A stretch of 64,000 bases of DNA, from contig JANQAB010000002.1 in assembly GCA_024707265.1 (NCBI GenBank), forward strand, positions 950,188 to 1,014,187. The letters are read 5' to 3'. The notes below the pieces were generated by a model that was not told the origin of the DNA, searched no databases, and saw only the letters and a program-made list of their open reading frames with translations. Source of the stretch: Sporocytophaga sp. (GTDB lineage Bacteria; Bacteroidota; Bacteroidia; Cytophagales; Cytophagaceae). The position numbers and the translations under genes were made by a program. Of this stretch, positions 9,301 to 18,206 are shown in pieces (positions within the stretch are counted from its first letter, which is position 1; each line of letters begins with the position of its first letter).

Positions 9301-12300
9301 TATCAGATATGAGTCTGAATTGCCTTGTATTTCGGGTATTCCAGCTACTAAAGTGCTAAACGATTTTGATTTTAACAGATATGCTGAAATAGTGTTCCCT
9401 GGAACATTTAATACAATATATCCGAATCCATCTGCTACGGGTATTAATACAAGTATCAACACGGGACAATTTGTCAGAAATACAGGTACTTCTACCGGTA
9501 CTTCAGTAAGATTCAGCGGATGTCCTGGTACATTCGACTTAAGTCCAGGAAAATCAATAATTGACGTAATGGTTTATTCTCCAAATGCCAATACTGAATT
9601 TACTATGTCTCTAAAAAGAGCTAATGGAACTTCAGTAAGCGATGTAACTGCCAAAGGCGGAGCTGCAAACACTTGGGTGAATTTGTCATTCGATCATTCT
9701 GATGTAGTAAATTCTACAGAAGTAGCATATATAGATATTTTAGTTGATCCTACAGGCTCTCAATCTGGAGCAACAACAACAGTGGCTCAGAGAACTTATC
9801 TTTTCGATAATCTGAAATATGCAGATGCAAGACCTGAGATCAATGTTAAGGCTTTAACATTACCGACTAATACTTCTATTCTTAATACTGCTTCTTTCAA
9901 TATGGGTACTGCTACAATCGGAGATAGTACGGTAATGACTTTCAGTATTAAAAATAATGGATCTGCTGATTTGCTTCTGACTTCACCTGGTGATCTAACT
10001 GTGGCTGGGACTAACCCTTCAGATTTCATTGTTAGAAAATTGCCAACATATACAACAACAATCGGTGCATTTGGTGCTAGTAATTTCGTCGTTGTATTTA
10101 AACCAATAGCTGGCGGAGCTAGATCAGCATCTATAACAGTAAAAAGTAATGATGCTGACGAAGCAACTTATGTGTTCTATTTGAATGGTACTGCTAAATC
10201 GTCTGCATTGACAGTTAAGCAAGGAGCAACAATTTATAACGCTGCTTCTGCTGCATATGACTTCGGTACATCTTTACTAAACACTGCTACGACTCCTGTT
10301 ACTTTCACCATTACAAGTACAGGTGACGATACCTTGAGATTATCTGGTAATCCTGTTGTAACTATAACTGGTACAAATGCAGCTGATTTTTCAGTAACTC
10401 AGCCGGTTGTAACTAAATTACAACCTTCTACTGGTACTGTTCTTACAACTACATTTACTGTGACATTTAAGCCAACAGCTTCTGGAGCTAAAAATGCAGT
10501 AATCAATATTGGAAACAATTCTCCTGTTAATCCTTACACCTTTAAAGTGACAGGAAGCGGGGATTGTCCTGAGCCTACAGCTCCAAATGCAGGCCCTGAT
10601 CAGTCTACTTGTGATGCATCAGTAACTCTTGCTGGAAATACTCCAACTGTTGGAACCGGAGCCTGGTCTGTTGTAGGAACATCTTCTGCGACTATCAAAA
10701 CTCCAGCTTCTGCTACTTCAGTAGTTGAAAATTTGACTGCAGGACAAAGTGTAACATTAAGATGGACAATTGCTAATACTTGCGGTACTGGCTTCGACGA
10801 TGTGGTAATTACCAGAAACGCAACACCAACGGTTACTTTCCCTGAAATTTCTTCTGTTTGTGCTGGTGGGTCTGTTGATCTTTTCCCAACTGTGAGCGGA
10901 GGAACTCAACCTTATGTTTATACTTGGACTGCTAGTTCAGGTACTGTGCCAACTGGCCCTATTCCAACTGTTACACCATCTGCAACAACAACATACTCTT
11001 TAGTTGTTAAAGATGCTAATAACTGTTCAAATGTTGCTGTCCAGAAAGTAATCACAGTAAATGCAAAACCTGTATTAACTGTTACTCCTGCAACTTCAGA
11101 CATCTGTTCCGGAGGATCAGCATTATTGACTGCAAGTGCAACCGGAGGAACAGCTCCATATTCTTATGCGTGGGATTCAGATCCGTCATTAGTTATCAAT
11201 GGAGATAAAGCTACAGCATCCCCATCTGTTACTTCAACTTATTTTGTAACAGCATCGGATGCAAATGGTTGTACAAGTGACAAGAAAAGTGCTCTTGTTA
11301 ATGCAACTTCAGGAGGTGCGGCTTCAGTGTCTATTGAGCCTGCTACTGCTGCAGTTTGTGTTGGAACTCCTGTTACTCTTACTGCAAAGGGGTTATTCGG
11401 AGGTGTACCAACTTATGAATGGTTTGTTAATGGATCGAAAGTAACTGAAGGTGTAGACGGTGCAGAATTTACTTCTTCCGCTCTACCAAACAATGCTCAG
11501 GTTACAGTTAAAATGACTTCAAGCATTGCTTGCGCAACAGGGTCTCCTGCTACTTCAGATGCTATAACTATTACAGTTAATGCTCTCCCAGAAGTTGCTG
11601 TGAACGCATCTGCTGCTGAGATTTGTGATGGCGGATCAGTGAATGTAAATGCAGTTGTAACCGGTGGAAAAGCTCCATATACTTATGCATGGACATCTTC
11701 TGCAGGAAATAAACCTTCGGATGCTGGATCTACTTTAAGTCCAAGTGAAACTACAACTTATTCGGTGCAAGTAACAGATGCTAATAGTTGCACTAATAGT
11801 GCGCTTGCCTCTAAACAAGTTGTTGTAAATAGCGTTCCTTCCGTTGCTGTTACACCTTCATCTACAGATGTATGTACAGGACAGTCTGCAGTCCTTACTG
11901 CTAACGTAACCGGTGGAACTGCGCCATATAACTATCAATGGACAAATGTTGTCGGTACTACTTCAAGTGTTACAGTTGCTCCAACTACTGAAACTACTTA
12001 TTCTGTAGTTGTTACAGATTCTAAAAACTGTCAGAGTGCAGCTGCAACTTCTTTAGTAAAAGTAAGTTCATCTGTAGAAGCTAAAGTATCAATTGAGAGT
12101 TCTATTGATAAGGCATGTGACGCAGGTACAAATGCAACCTTCACTTTAACATCTCAAGGTGGAGGAGCTAGTCCTGTTTATACTTGGTCAGTAAACAACA
12201 TAACTGTAGGTCTTAGCGCTGAAACTTATTCTGGTTTAGTAAAACCAGGCGATGCTGTAAAAGTGACCATGACTTCTAGCCTTGCTTGTGCAACAGGTTC

Positions 12301-12877
12301 TCCTGCAACTTCGAATGTGATCACTTTGGCTAATGCAGGTAATATATGTGTTATTCCTGCTAAGAAAACAGTTACCGGACCTGTTTCAGTAACTGCTGGT
12401 GATGAGGCTACTTATATGACAGACCCTGCGGCTGAAGGATCTGTATATACATGGTCTCTTCCTGCTGGAGCTACTATTGTATCTGCAAATGCAGACAATT
12501 CTGTTATAACAGTTAAATTCGGGTCTACTAGTGGAAGTGTAGTTCTTCATGAAACTAACCCTGCTGGAACTACAGATTCTGATCCGGTAAATGTAGTTGT
12601 TACACCTGCAGGAATATCTGCTCTATTAAGCAATTCAGTTAGCGTAATGCCAAATCCTGGAGTTGACTTTGTAGTTACTTTAGGTGATGCATTTGCTGGA
12701 AATGTTAATATTATTGTGAAAAATGCTCTTGGTACTTCAGTTCTTGAAGAAAATGTGTTTAAAGGTTCTTCTTCTGCTGATTACAATATTAACTTGAATG
12801 GTTTTGCTTCAGGAGTTTATTTCCTGGAAATTAGAACTGAGCAAGGTAATGCGGTTAAGAGATTGATAAAACAATAA
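6361..12877 (+). CDS. Giant T9SS-secreted glycoside hydrolase family 8 (endoglucanase-type), one frame break
   Basis: A secreted glucanase-type enzyme of about 2,171 residues after removing one A from the A6 run at 6724-6729 (restores YYKKFSNGNGIMHWR). Order: signal peptide (1-24); GH8 catalytic domain (about 45-400) with general acid Glu96 (TVSEGIAYGM), Asp150 (GATDAELDAAFALL) and Asp283 (GYDACRNPWRMA) at positions expected from clostridial CelA; two choice-of-anchor-D/ASH-like beta domains (413-643); three related modules of about 165 residues each (654-1158), probably carbohydrate-binding; two more ASH-like domains (1159-1402); a tract of Ig/SprB-like repeats, each with a CxGxxxxL motif and an APYxYxW motif (1402-2000); a PKD-like domain; and a T9SS type A sorting domain (about 2090-2171, SVMPNPG to GVYFLEIRT). 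GH8 includes cellulases, chitosanases, lichenases and xylanases; cellulose or another beta-glucan is inferred from the organism type. Flanked by its own terminator. Confidence 0.9.
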
Positions 12878-12904
12878 CAATATATCTTAATTGAATAAAG
12901 CGAA

Positions 12905-12936
12905 AGCGACTGCCTCTCAAGAGGCAGTCGCTTTTT
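12905..12936 (+). terminator. Terminator of the GH8 gene
   Basis: A perfect 12-base-pair stem, AGCGACTGCCTC with GAGGCAGTCGCT around a TCAA loop, followed by TTTT. Located 28 bases after the GH8 stop codon. Confidence 0.92.
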
Positions 12937-13160
12937 ATTTATATTACACACAGATATGCAGAATCCTTACGTGACTTTGTAAAGGTTGCATTTTCATGTC
13001 GGAATGAATACCTTTGATTTAAGATTATCTTTTTCTTTTAAACTTCATAGACTTTAGTTGTCTTGAATTTTATTAATTAAGAAATCATTAACTGTCTAAA
13101 TAAGGAAGTATCTCTATGCACTCTCAGAAGAGAAGGTAGATATTCAAAACTGTTACAAAG

Positions 13161-13879
13161 ATGAAACAATTCATAAAAGCTTTAATAAAAAGAATACCAA
13201 TCGCTTTTACTCAAAATCAGAAATATGATCGTGATACCAAAAAAGTGATTGAATTGGTCTGTAAAGAAAATAGTAATTGTATAGATATTGGATGCCATAA
13301 AGGAGAGATACTTGACCTGTTTATAAAACATTCACCTTCTGGAAGACATATGGCTTTTGAGCCAATTCCTATGTTATTTGAAGTTTTGGAAGAAAATTAT
13401 AGAGATCAAAATGTCTCTTTATATAAATATGCGTTGAGTGAAAAAAAGGAATAAGTACTTTTAATTATGTTGTAAGTAATCCTTCATATAGCGGTATCAA
13501 GAAACGAAGCTATGATAGGGCAAATGAGGTTGATACAGAAATTACCGTAGAAACAATCCCCCTTGATATGGTAATTCCTGAAAATTATAAAATTGATTTT
13601 ATTAAAATTGATGTTGAAGGAGGGGAATTTCAAGTGTTAAAAGGGGCTGTAGATTCGATAACAAAGTTTAAGCCGATTATAATTTTTGAGCATGGAATTG
13701 GAGCATCCGACCACTATGGGACAAAACCGGAAGAGGTTTTTAACTTATTGGCAAATTGTAACCTTCAGATTGCTACTATGGAAATGTGGCTTAAAGGGCA
13801 AAAATCTTTTACACTAAAAGAGTTTGAACAACAGTTTTATCAAAGATTAAATTATTATTTTATTGCTTACCCTAAGTAG
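13161..13879 (+). CDS. FkbM-family methyltransferase (frame break)
   Basis: Two frames join into one 239-residue SAM-dependent methyltransferase if one A is added to the A7 run at 13441-13447 (giving SEKKGISTFNYVVS). The first half has the SAM-binding motif NCIDIGCHKGEI and the FEPIPMLFEVLEENY region; the second half has the FkbM signature IDFIKIDVEGGEFQVLKGA and IIIFEHG. FkbM proteins O-methylate sugars or other small molecules; the acceptor here is unknown. The gene stands alone between two terminators, downstream of the GH8 gene. Confidence 0.82.
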
Positions 13880-13920
13880 TTTGAATCCTAACTAGATTAA
13901 GTAATTTCTTTAAATGTAAA

Positions 13921-13955
13921 AAAAGGGTTGTTTCATTGCAGAAACAGCCCTTTTT
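13921..13955 (+). terminator. Terminator of the FkbM gene
   Basis: AAAAGGGTTGTTTC pairs with GAAACAGCCCTTTT (one G-U pair) around a six-base loop and is followed by T residues. Confidence 0.85.
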
Positions 13956-14091
13956 CTATTTTTACTATTCAGACTTGCAAATGCTTATGCTTGAAAAAAA
14001 TATATTACTCTCCAGGTTTTCCGCTTCATCCAGAAGTTTGATTTATCCTATAATAAAGTTTAATAGTTGATTGATAAAATTGGAACAAAAA

Positions 14092-14129
14092 AAGAGTGTG
14101 AAAAAGCCATTGCTTTGATTCACACTCTT
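14092..14129 (-). terminator. Terminator of tRNA-Ser
   Basis: On the minus strand AAGAGTGTGA and TCACACTCTT form a ten-base-pair stem with an 18-base loop, followed by seven T. It lies just downstream of the tRNA gene. Confidence 0.75.
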
Positions 14130-14137
14130 GCATTCTG

Positions 14138-14222
14138 CAGAGAGAGAGGGATTCGAACCCCCGGACCTGTTACAGTCAACGGTTTTCAAGACCGCCGCAT
14201 TCGACCGCTCTGCCATCTCTCT
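14138..14222 (-). tRNA. tRNA-Ser (anticodon TGA)
   Basis: An 85-base class II tRNA. Acceptor strands AGAGAGA and TCTCTCT pair perfectly with discriminator G; the anticodon loop is CTTGAAA, giving anticodon TGA; a long variable arm follows, as expected for serine; the T loop is TTCGAAT. The 3' CCA is not encoded. It reads serine UCA (and UCG) codons. Confidence 0.95.
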
Positions 14223-14282
14223 GTGATTTGGACTGCAAATATAGGTAAAATGATTTTTTGTCCAAATAATTTAAGTGGTTTT

Positions 14283-14705
14283 TTATTGAATTTTTTCTTT
14301 TTGAAAATAACTGCCTGTGTTTCTTTCGAATTCCTCCGGAGCTACACACGGTTTACCTGTTTCAGAATTCACAAATACCAATGTTGTTTCACCTATATTG
14401 AGCAGGACATTCTGTTCATTGTATGTTTCGTATTCAAATTTTATTCTGACCTTCGGTACTTCTTTTATAAAAACTTTAATTCTGAGTAAATCGTCATAGA
14501 GAGCAGGTTTGATAAATTTTGTTTTATACTCTAGTACTGGCATCATTACTCCGCTTTCTTCTAACTTTTTATAACTTAATCCCAAATGACGCATCATTTC
14601 AACTCTGGCTACTTCATAGAAAGCCGCATAATTGCCATAATAGACATACCCCATTTTGTCTGTTTCAGCATATCTTACCCTTACCAGAACTTCAAATTCA
14701 ATCAT
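14283..14705 (-). CDS. Acyl-CoA thioesterase, YbgC/4HBT family
   Basis: A 140-residue hot-dog-fold protein. The N-terminal RYAETDKMGYVYYGNYAAFYEVAR carries the YbgC-type pattern with the catalytic Asp at position 16 region and the YYGNY helix. Such enzymes hydrolyse acyl-CoA or acyl-ACP thioesters; the chain length preference is not visible. Its start codon overlaps the stop codon of mltG by one base (TAATG), so translation is probably coupled. Confidence 0.88.
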   Translation of the reverse strand: MIEFEVLVRVRYAETDKMGYVYYGNYAAFYEVARVEMMRHLGLSYKKLEESGVMMPVLEYKTKFIKPALYDDLLRIKVFIKEVPKVRIKFEYETYNEQNVLLNIGETTLVFVNSETGKPCVAPEEFERNTGSYFQKEKIQ

Positions 14706-15739
14706 TATTTAATATTCAGTTTATTTAAAGCTCTTCTGTATTTTTCGGCATTTACCTGATGTTGTTCATATGTCTCTGCAAAATTATGGTGTCCTGTCAG
14801 ATCATCGCTGGCGCAGAAGTATACATATTTATGTTTTGCGGTATTTAAAACGGCATCAATACATTTAGTTGAAGGAAGATTTATCGGGCCTGGAGGAAGG
14901 CCTGTATATTTGTATGTATTATAGGGAGAATCTATAGCAAGGTGCCCATCATATATTCTCTTAATTGAGAAATCACCCACAGCAAATTTAACCGTAGGGT
15001 CAGCTTGTAATGGCATTCCTTGTCTTAATCTGTTTATATATACTCCTGAAATAATCGATCTTTCATCTTGTTTGTTAGTTTCAGCCTCAACTATAGATGC
15101 TAGAATTGTAATTTCCACGGGTGTAAATCCAAGACTTTTCGCCTGAAATTTTCTTTCATCGTTCCAGAAAATATCATATTCTTTTTTCATCCTATCAAAC
15201 AGGTCCTTTCCTTTAATATTCCAATATACTTCATATGTATTTGGAATAAACATGGTAAGAATTGTTGTTGTATCAAAACCATACTGGGAAACAAATTTTG
15301 GTTCACTTAATAATTTTAGAATTTCCTCTTTTGAAAGAGATAATTGATTATCAAGTTTTTCGGCTAAGTCTTGTTTCAGTCTAATAGTGTTAAAAACCAG
15401 TTTAGCAGGCTCCTGCCTTCCTCTTTTTAACATCCGTACAGCATTTAAATTTGACATATTTGCAGAAATACGATACATGCCCGGCTTTACCGCCTCTTGA
15501 TACCCTAACAGTCTGGATATAAATGCAAAGGATAAATAGTCGGTAACTATATCGTTCTTTTTTAAACTGTCTGAGACGGTCTGAAAAGTAGCCCCTTCCG
15601 GAATAAATAAATAAGTATCTCCTTTTTTAAATTGCAGATTTGGAGTAAAGAAAATCTGGTATGCATAAAATGAAAAGCATACAAATGAAATTGCAAAAAC
15701 CACTGCAAAGACTTTAAATTTGTACTTTCTATCTCTCAT
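14705..15739 (-). CDS. mltG: Endolytic murein transglycosylase MltG
   Basis: MltG cuts nascent peptidoglycan glycan strands near the inner membrane. The 344-residue protein has one N-terminal membrane helix (about 8-28), a LysM-like segment (IPEGATFQTVSDSLKKN) and the YceG domain. The catalytic glutamate is Glu218 in ASIVEAETN, with the YINRL, LQADPTV and SPYNTY motifs behind it and the C-terminal GLPPGPI and FAETYEQHQ segments. Length and residue numbering agree with known MltG proteins. Forms an operon with the downstream thioesterase gene. Confidence 0.94.
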   Translation of the reverse strand: MRDRKYKFKVFAVVFAISFVCFSFYAYQIFFTPNLQFKKGDTYLFIPEGATFQTVSDSLKKNDIVTDYLSFAFISRLLGYQEAVKPGMYRISANMSNLNAVRMLKRGRQEPAKLVFNTIRLKQDLAEKLDNQLSLSKEEILKLLSEPKFVSQYGFDTTTILTMFIPNTYEVYWNIKGKDLFDRMKKEYDIFWNDERKFQAKSLGFTPVEITILASIVEAETNKQDERSIISGVYINRLRQGMPLQADPTVKFAVGDFSIKRIYDGHLAIDSPYNTYKYTGLPPGPINLPSTKCIDAVLNTAKHKYVYFCASDDLTGHHNFAETYEQHQVNAEKYRRALNKLNIK

Positions 15740-15851
15740 AAGTCTTCAAAAATAATCAATTCATTTGGAAACAAGAAAAGGGAGTAAACAGGTTCTACTT
15801 AAAAAGTGAATTTTTAATAAATTAAAAAAGGTTATTAGTTAAAGTGAAGCG

Positions 15852-16482
15852 ATGAAAGCTAAATTAGTAAAAATAAACGCGACCAATCCACAAATGAATA
15901 AAATCTCGGAAGTGGTCGAAGTTTTACGAAGGGGAGGTATCATAATTTATCCAACTGACACGGTTTATGGTATTGGCTGTGATATTCATAATCAAAAAGC
16001 TGTAGAAAGGCTCTGTAAAATAAAAAAATATTAATCCTCAAAAAATTAACCTTTCGTTTATTTGTTATGATTTAAGTCACATATCTGAATATACGAGGAA
16101 TTTACCTACACACATCTTTAAAATAATGAAAAAGGCTTTACCAGGTCCTTTTACATTTATTTTAAATGCGAGCGGAAAAGTTCCAAAAATTCTTCATACA
16201 AAAAAGAATACTGTAGGAATAAGAGTTCCAGATAATGCCATTCCCAGGCTTATTGTAAAAGAATTAGGAAATCCGATTATTACGTCTTCGATAAAAGATG
16301 AAGATGAAATAATAGAATATTCAACAGATCCTGAATTAATCTATGAAAGATTTAAAGGGCTAGTAGATCTTGTCATTGATGGAGGATTGGGAAATCTGGA
16401 GGCTTCAACTATTGTAGATTGTACAAGTGATGAGCCTGAAATTTTACGTGAGGGATTAGGGAAAATAGAGGAAGTATTATAA
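15852..16482 (+). CDS. L-threonylcarbamoyladenylate synthase, Sua5/YciO/YrdC family (frame break)
   Basis: The family makes threonylcarbamoyl-AMP, the first step of t6A tRNA modification. The first frame has [19 protein letters not shown], the substrate-binding N-terminus; after KIKKY it hits a stop. Removing one A from the A7 run at 16022-16028 gives [19 protein letters not shown] and leads into [25 protein letters not shown] and the STIVDC segment, for a 209-residue protein. That size and the lack of a Sua5 C-terminal domain suggest the YciO/TsaC type. I cannot tell whether this is the main TsaC of the cell. Confidence 0.85.
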
Positions 16483-16501
16483 CTGTTAGGTTATAATACT
16501 T

Positions 16502-17356
16502 TTAGTTTTTTAGCCAAACATTTTTCCATCGTTTGTGTGACCAAAGCCAGTCTGAAGGAGATTCCATTATTGTTTTTTCAAGTGCTTTAGCGTATTTTTC
16601 AACAAGTGAAAATTTTTCTTCAGGGAATGGAGGTTCTGCTAAAAGTTCATAAGTGGTCTCATAATACCCTCTTTTGATTCTTCGCATGCTGAGATAAAAT
16701 ACAGGGAAGGCAGTATTACGCGCAATTTTGTCAGCTCCAACAAAAAAAGGAGTTTCCTGGTTTAGAAATTTTGTCCAGTATTGAATTTCTCCTCCTGGAG
16801 GTGTTTGATCCGCAACCATTGCAATACCTCTGGTAATGTCTTTTCTCTTAATAATACTCCTTAATGTATCTTTCATTGGAATTAAATTAGCTCCGAATTT
16901 AGACCTCATTTTTAAGAAAAAAAGATCAGATTGTTTACTTTTTAATGGTCGATAGATAGCATCCACACTATATTCCGAAAGTACTGATGAACTTAATAAG
17001 AGCCATTCCCAGTTACATTGATGGCCGGTAAGAACTAATATAGACTGACCTTTTCTAAGGTATTCAAGAGGCAGTTCTATGTTTTTTTGAATGACTCGTT
17101 TGTTTAACTGTGCTTTGGTAAGAGATGGAATTAATAGAGTCTCCAGAATAGTATCTGTAAGGTTAGTATAAAATCTTCTGCATATTACATTTAGTTCATG
17201 AACAGACTTTTCCGGAAATGATTTTTGAAGGTTTTGAAATACTACTTTTCTTCTGTATTTAATTATATAATAGAGTATAAAACTTAAAAAATCAGAGAAT
17301 GCATAAATCAATGAATTTGGAATAAAATAAAAGGCAGCTTTTAAAATAGAATACAT
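16502..17356 (-). CDS. Lysophospholipid/lipid A acyltransferase family protein (LpxL/HtrB-like)
   Basis: A membrane-associated acyltransferase of about 284 residues. It has a hydrophobic N-terminus, KYRRKVVFQNLQKSFPE typical of the family, and the catalytic H-x4-E type motif in LTGHQCNWEW, followed by IYRPLKSKQSD, VADQTPPGG and the SWLWSHKRW-like end SDWLWSHKRWKN. The likely job is late acylation of lipid A or a related lipid. I prefer the ATG at 17356 (MYSILKAAFYF); an upstream TTG at 17440 would overlap the start of the divergent WbqC gene. Confidence 0.87.
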   Translation of the reverse strand: MYSILKAAFYFIPNSLIYAFSDFLSFILYYIIKYRRKVVFQNLQKSFPEKSVHELNVICRRFYTNLTDTILETLLIPSLTKAQLNKRVIQKNIELPLEYLRKGQSILVLTGHQCNWEWLLLSSSVLSEYSVDAIYRPLKSKQSDLFFLKMRSKFGANLIPMKDTLRSIIKRKDITRGIAMVADQTPPGGEIQYWTKFLNQETPFFVGADKIARNTAFPVFYLSMRRIKRGYYETTYELLAEPPFPEEKFSLVEKYAKALEKTIMESPSDWLWSHKRWKNVWLKN

Positions 17357-17431
17357 TAAGGGAGATAAATAGTTCGAATCTATAAATTTATTAAAATCAT
17401 TTCTAAAATTGTATAAATTTTTAGAAGATTG

Positions 17432-18052
17432 ATGCAACAAGAATCAGAAAGAATAGTATTAGACTTACAGTACCTTCCCTGTATCGAATATTTTTTAAAT
17501 ATATTGAAAGCGAAGGAAGTTGTGTTTGAAAATTCAGAAAATTACCTCAGACATACTTACAGAAATCGTTGTAAAATATTAACGGCAGATAAGATTTTGG
17601 AATTGTCTGTGCCTGTAAAGCATGAAGGTAAAAAGCTCTATACGGAAGTAGAAATAGATTATTCCCAGAAATGGCTTCAGATCCATCAAAGGGCAATTAT
17701 ATCTGCTTATAGAAATGCTCCATATTTTGAGTATTATTGGCCGTTTTTTGAGGGTATTTATTCCAAAAATCACATATCGTTATTTGATATGAATTTTGAT
17801 TTTCTGACACTTTGTCTGAAATTATTTCGGATTGAAAAGAATATTTCCTTTACAAACAGTTATATAAAAGAATACGAGGGAGTTTTTGATATGAGAAATC
17901 GTATTCTACCTAAGAAAAATCGGACAGAAGATCCCAACCTTGGCAGAATAACGTATAAACAAGTGTTTGGCAGGAATTTTGTAAACAATATGAGCATAAT
18001 TGATTTACTATTTTGTGAAGGAAATAATGCAATAAATGTTATAAATATGTAA
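17432..18052 (+). CDS. WbqC family protein
   Basis: A soluble 206-residue protein of the WbqC-like family. Evidence is the N-terminal YLPCIEYFLNILKAKEVVFE, followed by NYLRHTYRNRCKI, LSVPVKH and the IDYSQKWLQIHQRAIISAYRNAPYFEYYWP core, which is the most conserved stretch of the family. The biochemical function is not established; members occur in O-antigen loci and, in Bacteroidota, near housekeeping genes. The start is the ATG preceded by an in-frame TTG. Divergent from the acyltransferase. Confidence 0.82.
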   Translation: MQQESERIVLDLQYLPCIEYFLNILKAKEVVFENSENYLRHTYRNRCKILTADKILELSVPVKHEGKKLYTEVEIDYSQKWLQIHQRAIISAYRNAPYFEYYWPFFEGIYSKNHISLFDMNFDFLTLCLKLFRIEKNISFTNSYIKEYEGVFDMRNRILPKKNRTEDPNLGRITYKQVFGRNFVNNMSIIDLLFCEGNNAINVINM

Positions 18053-18145
18053 GGGATTGCAATAGGGAAAAGTGGGGCGAATCGAACAAAGGGAAAAATC
18101 AGTTTGTTCTCTATTCAGGAGAAAGAAAGAAAATATATAAAATAG

Positions 18146-18178
18146 TTGGTTATTTATAGTAAAAAAAAATTAGATTTA
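18146..18178 (+). promoter_or_regulatory. Possible clpC promoter
   Basis: TTG at 18146-18148 and TAGATTTA at 18171-18178 are 22 bases apart. The second box matches TAnnTTTG except at the last base. It lies 29 bases before the clpC start. Confidence 0.3.
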
Positions 18179-18206
18179 CGCTATTACCAAATAGCTCCTT
18201 TATAAT

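Noticed and set aside
10918-11444. Reading frames in other phases inside the GH8 repeats
   Set aside because: The repeats have a biased composition that keeps other frames open; no start context or family signal.
11100-12300. Possible DNA-level tandem repeat or CRISPR-like array
   Set aside because: The periodicity is at the protein level (Ig/SprB-like repeats) with diverged codons; no identical direct repeats with unique spacers.
14067-14489. Plus-strand reading frame across the tRNA-Ser gene
   Set aside because: It runs through the tRNA and antisense to the thioesterase gene; its protein has no family features.
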